Source: Symsagittifera roscoffensis (lineage: Eukaryota > Xenacoelomorpha > Acoela > Convolutidae). From it: a DNA stretch of 64,000 nucleotides. Within the stretch, counting starts at the first letter, position 1. The number at the start of each line of letters is the position of its first letter. The position numbers and the translations under genes are program-made. Shown here in pieces: positions 58,930 through 64,000 of this stretch. The DNA lies in assembly GCF_963678635.1 (NCBI RefSeq), contig NC_087070.1, positions 11,690,539-11,754,538 on the forward strand, read 5' to 3'. Under the pieces are notes generated by a model that saw nothing but the letters and a program-made list of their open reading frames with translations, did not search any database and was not told where the DNA came from.

Positions 58930-59400
58930 TACAAAGTCGAGAAAAACGAAACATAGGACGAGCTCAGTTAAACCATATGCACTTTTGGTCGAGAAAGTTG
59001 AAACATAGCCCAACCACAGTCGGAACAAAGGTCGGGTGCAGTCAAAGCATTGGTCCAACACAGTTGAAACATTTCGGTCGAGAAAGTCGAAACCTATGTC
59101 AAGACATTGGAGACAGTCGAAAAATTCGGAACAAATCTACTCGGGATCGAACAAACTAACTTTTTAAAATTGTCGGTAGAGACAACTGAGATAGTGAAAT
59201 CATATCTGAATTGGGTAAAAAAAAGTCAAAATTTTTTTTGTCGGGTCGAGAATTCTGAAAGTACCAAAATTTGGCCGAAAAAGTCTAAGCATACAAAAAA
59301 AATTTGGCCGAGAAAGTCAAAACAAACCAAATTTTTGTCGAGATGACCAAAACATAGCAATTTTTGGTCGAGAAATTTGAATCATAAATCGAGGAACTCG
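58930..59400. repeat. GGTCGAGAAAGTCGAAACATAG minisatellite
   Basis: Degenerate units of about 20-35 bp vary the words GTCGAGAAAGTCGAAAC, CACAGTCGGAACA and TTTGGCCGAGAAAGTC. A few outlying units lie at 58463-58520. Open frames across it are repeat products. Confidence 0.75.
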
Positions 59401-60587
59401 ACCCGGGCAGCGAGACTTTCCTGTAAAGGTTTCAATGCATATAAAGATCCAAATGTATTCGATCGAAAATTTAACCATTTCAAAATTTTTGTAGAATTAT
59501 TGCAAGTAATGAAAGAGTCCAACTAAATTTTCAAAGCATTAAAAACAATTTGAACCTCAAAAATGAACATGAAACAAGAACAGCTAAATACTCTTCAAAA
59601 ATCATCGAGCATTATCTACCGTTAATCATTCAGAGTAGCAAAGTCGTATTGCCTCACTGCGCTAGGATTTTGAATTATGGTAGGATATAACAGAAGACAG
59701 TCAAATTATCAAACAGTGTTTTTTGCAACTGTGGTGATCGCAAATGGAAAAAATTTTAAATTTCTCATAAGTAGGATAAAAGCAAAAAATGTGAAAAAGC
59801 CATGGCCGTCAAAGCTCATTTCTTGATAAATCATTTCCATGAAAACTTTCACAGATGTTGTAGTGTTGTTTGATGAAAAATTTTTTGCAGTAAAAAATTG
59901 TCATTGCTTCATCGAAGATTCAGTGCATAAAACTACAGATTGATAAATGAGTCTGTATAATCATAATTTATACTATTCTAATGTTTCATCATGAAAACGT
60001 TTGACCGAAAAAAATTATAAGAGTAGCTGAAATGAAAAGCACTGAAGGCAAAAAGTTTTTTCTTTGAGTAGTTTTCCAGTTTTCCGTTTTCAGTATTTTA
60101 GTAATCTATAGTTTCTGATAGCATCTAGCAGGCACCTTAAAAAATATCGCACCGGAGATTGCTGAAATCTGTATCGTTCAATGCAAGAAACACGCGCGTA
60201 AGTTGCACGAGTGCATGTCAATTATGATATTTTACAATGTTACCTGAGTTTTTATTTACAAAAATAGGTGGAATAGAGTTGTAACTTGAGAAAATTGTTT
60301 GTGCAAGTAATCAGAACGTTTTCTAAAGCTCACTTACTTTAATATAATTAATTTATTCGATAACATGATCTAAAAAAATGCAATGCCAGATTTTGCTCGA
60401 TAACATATGTTATTTGTCTCTTAGTAAAAATTTGGGACTGCAAAATTAAAAAAAAAACTTTACAAGATTTTGCTTTTTTTTTCCAAAACGCACCCCATAA
60501 CTCAAATACTTAGAGCATTCTTGAAAGATTCTTATAAGTTTGTTTTGAAAACTGTTGCTCAGAACTTAAAGCCTAGTATGATTTTTG
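59401..60587. other. A+T-rich non-coding stretch
   Basis: Nothing supported is seen on either strand. Confidence 0.45.
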
Positions 60588-60787
60588 GGCTCTTTTTCCT
60601 TTTCCCCCACTTGCAAGTTATTATAATTGAAATCACTGTTCAGATTATTCGATTGTCATGAAAATTGACATGCAGACTAATTAGGCCATGACAAACATAT
60701 TTTTTCTACACAATCAACTTTGTAAAACCACTCGTTAGAACATAAAATTGATGCTCGTGTCAGGTGGAGGGAAAAAGAAAAAGAGCC
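60588..60787. mobile_element. 200-bp MITE, GGCTCTTTTT family
   Basis: The ends are GGCTCTTTTTCCTTTTCCCCC and GGAGGGAAAAAGAAAAAGAGCC. It is inverted relative to the 26163 copy, as shown by the internal TTAGGCCATGACAAACATAT. Confidence 0.85.
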
Positions 60788-61103
60788 GATTTTTGTAAAT
60801 TTTTTTTATCAGATTTTGATTTGGTGCTTAGTTGATGAACAAATTTTGTAAGGTTTCGACTTCACTCGTTAAACAAAAGTATCACGAAAAACGCTAGTAA
60901 AAGTTGAAATTTTTAAAAGTGAGGGGAAAATAGAAAAACATAGTTTCTGAATTGATTTTTTTGTAGTTTCACAACGCTGAATCAGTGCTGCAGTGGCACT
61001 GAGAGCGTTGAATTGGAATTATGCAGAGCCTGAGTCATCAATGCCAATCTACATGAATTCACACTAATTGAGTACTTAGTTTTGCTGTGATAACAACCCG
61101 GAA

Positions 61104-61307
61104 GGTTTTTTCTCTATCCCCCTACCTGCAATTTTTTAGAAATGTATTTTTTTTCACGTGGTCCGATTGGTACAAAAATTTGCATTTGGCATGCGGACTA
61201 GTTAGGCCATGACAAACATATTTGGTCTTCATAATCAACCTTGTAAAAACTTTCGTTACACTTAAAATTAATGATTATTTGAGGTGGGGGTGTAAGGAAA
61301 AAGAGCC
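61104..61307. mobile_element. MITE, GGCTCTTTTT family, decayed left end
   Basis: The left TIR GGTTTTTTCTCTATCCCCC is altered. The right end GGTGGGGGTGTAAGGAAAAAGAGCC is good. The interior matches the 60588 copy. Confidence 0.75.
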
Positions 61308-61450
61308 CTGGGAGGGAAAAGGGCTCGATAAGGGTTTCAGGGAATGATCTAGGGTTTTCTCGAGCGGAGGGGCGGGGGCGGACGTTCAAAAAAAAATTCA
61401 AAAATTTTGTCGACCTTTTTCTTAGGTCGACCTAAATGATTTTTGAGATC

Positions 61451-61719
61451 GGCTCTTTTCCAGTTATAAGAATTTACATACAGACTAATAAGGCCACGAC
61501 AAACATATTTGGTCTTCATACTCAACCTCGTAAAACCACTCGTTACACTAATATATTGAAGCTCGCGTGAGGTGGGGGGGGGGGGAAGGAAAAAGAGCCG
61601 AGCCCAAATATATTTGTCATGACCCAATGATACTACATGTCAATTTTCATGACAATCGGACAAAGTGAACAGTAACTTCAAATATAAAAAATTGCAGTTG
61701 GGGTGGAGAAAAAAGAGCC
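61451..61719. mobile_element. Two fused MITE copies
   Basis: 61451-61599 runs from GGCTCTTTTCC to AAAAAGAGCC with an internal (G)13 run. It abuts a 5'-truncated copy in the opposite orientation ending GAAAAAAGAGCC at 61719. Confidence 0.7.
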
Positions 61720-61803
61720 CATCCCCTCGTAAAACTGCAAATTTAGGGAGTTCAACAATTGTTTACATTCCTTTTTGTATGTAAGAAACGCTGTCAAAAA
61801 TTG

Positions 61804-62025
61804 GGCTCTTTTTCCTTTCCCCCCTCCCCCCACCTCACATAACTATCGATTTTTTCGTGTAAAGAGTGCTTTTACAAGGTTATTTATGGAGACTAAATAT
61901 GTTTGTCATGGCCTAATCAGTCCGCATGTCAATTTTCATAACGATCGGACAATGTCAACAGAAGCTTTTTTCAGTAAGAAATTGCAGGTGGGGGGGGAGG
62001 GTTGGGTGGGGGAGGAAAAAGAGCC
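61804..62025. mobile_element. 222-bp MITE, GGCTCTTTTT family
   Basis: Complete ends are GGCTCTTTTTCCTTTCCCCCC and GGTGGGGGAGGAAAAAGAGCC. The internal TTTGTCATGGCCTAATCAGTCC gives the same orientation as 26163. Confidence 0.85.
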
Positions 62026-62032
62026 AAAATTT

Positions 62033-62247
62033 GGCTCTTTTCCAGTTTCCCCCATTTCAAAATACCGAGTCTTATGTTTGTTTTACGTGTTACTACGGCT
62101 AAATGCGTGATAATACGCTGTGAAGTATGAAGAACAAATCTGTTCAGAATTGTCGATTTGTTCACCACGCCAAATTTCATTGCATTGTGACAACGTTAAA
62201 TAGACTTTTCATAAGTGAATTTGAAAGGGGGGAACTGGAAAAGAGCC
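62033..62247. mobile_element. 215-bp MITE, variant subfamily
   Basis: The TIRs GGCTCTTTTCCAGTTTCCCCC and GGGGGGAACTGGAAAAGAGCC are almost perfect inverse complements. The interior differs from the main subfamily. It begins 7 bp after the previous element, forming the palindrome GAGCCAAAATTTGGCTC. Confidence 0.85.
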
Positions 62248-62259
62248 AAAATTTGTGTA

Positions 62260-62367
62260 CCTGTTTACGCTGATACGTTTTGATGCAGGTTATAACAAGA
62301 AAGTAATTTTATAGACTTTCATATTTGAGTTTCGAAAAAAATCAAAAGGGGGACCCGAAAAGAGCCC
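62260..62367. repeat. Partial element of the variant MITE subfamily
   Basis: It contains ACCTGTTTACGCTGAYACGTTT and ends GAAAAGAGCC. The same sequence recurs at 63331-63440, ending GGAAAAGAGC. Both lack a left TIR. Confidence 0.6.
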
Positions 62368-62384
62368 CGAGCTCTCCCAAACCA

Positions 62385-62580
62385 CTATACAGACCCCCTT
62401 TTGACCAAAATTGCTCAAAAACCGTTTTTAAACACTTTTTGGAAAGTTTTGACCAAAATTTAGCGTTTTTTTGGCGAGCGCTCTCCCCTTGAAATTAGTA
62501 TAAATTGGCGCCAAAAATTTTTTTAGGGTTTGTCAACCAAAAATGGATATCTCAAAATAGTACAAAGGGGGACGAAATGG
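62385..62580. repeat. Dispersed repeat, pair with 53400-53660
   Basis: It shares the ordered words listed for its partner, including TTAGTATAAATTGGCGCC. It begins directly after the MITE cluster. Confidence 0.7.
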
Positions 62581-62960
62581 GATTTTTATTCGGGGAGCAA
62601 AAAAAACTCACGATTTTTTGAAAGTTTTTTTAAGCGTGTTGAAGAGCAAAAATTGATCATTCTGAAGTATTAGTGTCAACTTCGTTAATCAAACCACGTG
62701 CGAAATTTCTAAATATTCGTACGTGACTACGTTCATATTATATTTACACTCCGACCAATTATCATTTTGTGATATCTTAATTAGTTTTTTTTTCAGTTTT
62801 TCTTTTACTTTGATCTCTTTGGAAAACCAGATCACAATTTTTCTTGTTATCGTTTAAATTTCAAGTTATATAGACTTTTATTATTTTTTATTACTATCTC
62901 TAAACAATTAGAAAAAGAGCGACGCATCTGTTGTGGTTTTTAATTAATATTATTTCTGAA

Positions 62961-63179
62961 ATGGCTTCAGCTGCAACTCATGATCGGAACGGGGCGACAG
63001 CAATGACGGACCAGATCAGCACAGGAGTCAGCAACAACTTAGTGTACGCCCTGTCTGGATTAGTGCACCATATGAGGTCATTAGAGCACAGCAGAAGGAG
63101 GGCGGAACAGTGTTTTGCAGACTACGCCGCCCACTCCATCAAAATCATCCTGTCAGACTCCAAGAGTGACAAGGCCGGG
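62961..63179 (+). CDS. First coding exon of a gene leaving the window
   Basis: It runs from an ATG at 62961 to donor GGG|GTAAAT at 63180. This gives exactly 73 codons, much richer in G+C than its surroundings. The product starts MASAATHDRNGATAMTDQ and continues with an amphipathic His/Arg-rich helix (VHHMRSLEHSRRRAEQ). The open frame beyond the donor (to 63314) turns into low-complexity hydrophobic sequence and is read as intron. An upstream in-frame start (62931) is possible, but its context is A+T-rich and untypical. Function unknown. Confidence 0.65.
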
Positions 63180-64000
63180 GTAAATGTGTGCGCTTTATTG
63201 GCTTTTTATTTCATTTGGCTCAAATGGCTTGGCTTTTTTCCGTTTTTTCACCTCCATCGCCTAATTCCTGAACGCAGCTGTTCAAAAATTGTTCACATGG
63301 GATTTTGCACATAAGAATTGACGCAGAATTTGTTCACCTGTTTACGCTGACACGTTTTAATGCAGTTTATATAAAAAGTATTTTTAAATACACTTTCATA
63401 TTATAATTTTCCAAAAGAAGGACAGAGTGGAAAAGAGCACAAGTTTTTTTCGAATTTTTTATGACAATGCTATAAAAATGTTTCCAAATGGAACTTTGAA
63501 TTTAAGTGAAAGTGAAGGAGAGCCAGTTGCTGATTTGCTAAAATTAACGCGTGATAGATATTGATCTAGGGAAGCGTAAAGCGTACGCGACAAAATATTC
63601 CCGCTCAAAGGTTGTTTTGTGCGAGATATTCAAAGCTAACAAACAGATGCTAGACACTAATGGAATCACTTCATAAATTGTTTAGCGTATGGAGTGAAAA
63701 ATTACAAAAAATCTATTAAATTTTTTTTTTCATTTTGGGAAAAAATCAATTTTTACATTTTCTTAATTGAAAGTTAATGCTACATAGCATTAAGTTGAAA
63801 GTATAGTATAAAATCAGTATATACTCTTGTCAAAACCAGCTATATAGCCCAGCGTAAACATAGTGCGTTTCGGGGAGTTCGGAGTGGATTCATTCTCCTC
63901 TATGTCGTTTCATATGAAAATCAAATTTGAGCCGAACCTGATAGAACATAAAATGCTACTATTTTAATCGGTACAAAATTGGTTTGCAATTGAGTTTCTG
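63180..64000. other. Presumed intron 1 of the right-edge gene
   Basis: It holds the partial MITE copy at 63331-63440 and otherwise A+T-rich sequence. No second exon is recognised before the window ends. Confidence 0.4.

Overview
This is an A+T-rich eukaryotic window with spliceosomal introns, Ty3/gypsy-type LTR retrotransposons and several families of short inverted-repeat elements. Together these suggest an invertebrate animal; the species cannot be named from the sequence. Most of the window is repeats, and host coding sequence is sparse.

Region by region. 1-11.1 kb is a complex repeat block: a 2.4-2.65 kb near-identical duplication (1-2658 and 8759-11143) brackets a nest of terminal-inverted-repeat (TIR) elements. 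These are full of the palindromic 11-mer GCGGAWTCCGC and of 'CTTCGATCTCAATT' minisatellites. 12.1-18.4 kb is a structurally complete gypsy element on the minus strand. It has 136-bp LTRs that differ at two sites and a GTAC target duplication, but its pol is broken by four in-frame TAA codons and a frameshift. 18.4-27.8 kb is mostly non-coding, with one more TIR element, a tRNA-like sequence, ATCGAT-type arrays, a long G-rich tract and a 199-bp MITE. 27.8-28.3 kb holds a terminal exon of an unknown minus-strand gene. 29.35-32.7 kb is a plus-strand gypsy relic that keeps integrase but has lost reverse transcriptase. Its 5' LTR carries six evenly spaced CTCF-like motifs alternating with CCAAT boxes.

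34.07-35.2 kb is a terminal exon of an unrecognised minus-strand gene. 37.5-40.1 kb is an intact single-exon minus-strand gene of 864 codons that fuses a NERD nuclease-like domain to an SF1-type helicase/NTPase; this is the most striking host-like gene. 43.1-46.9 kb is a decayed minus-strand gypsy relic. 49.6-54.7 kb is a six-exon minus-strand gene that I assembled from splice sites and phase. It encodes a roughly 480-496 residue helical protein with one transmembrane segment near its C-terminus. 58-62.4 kb is minisatellite and a dense cluster of GGCTCTTTTT-ended MITEs. At 62.96 kb the first coding exon of a plus-strand gene begins and runs out of the window.

No operon or pathway links the host genes. 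The NERD-helicase gene is the main candidate for an undescribed system; the CTCF-like LTR array and the palindrome-studded TIR family are the main non-coding candidates.
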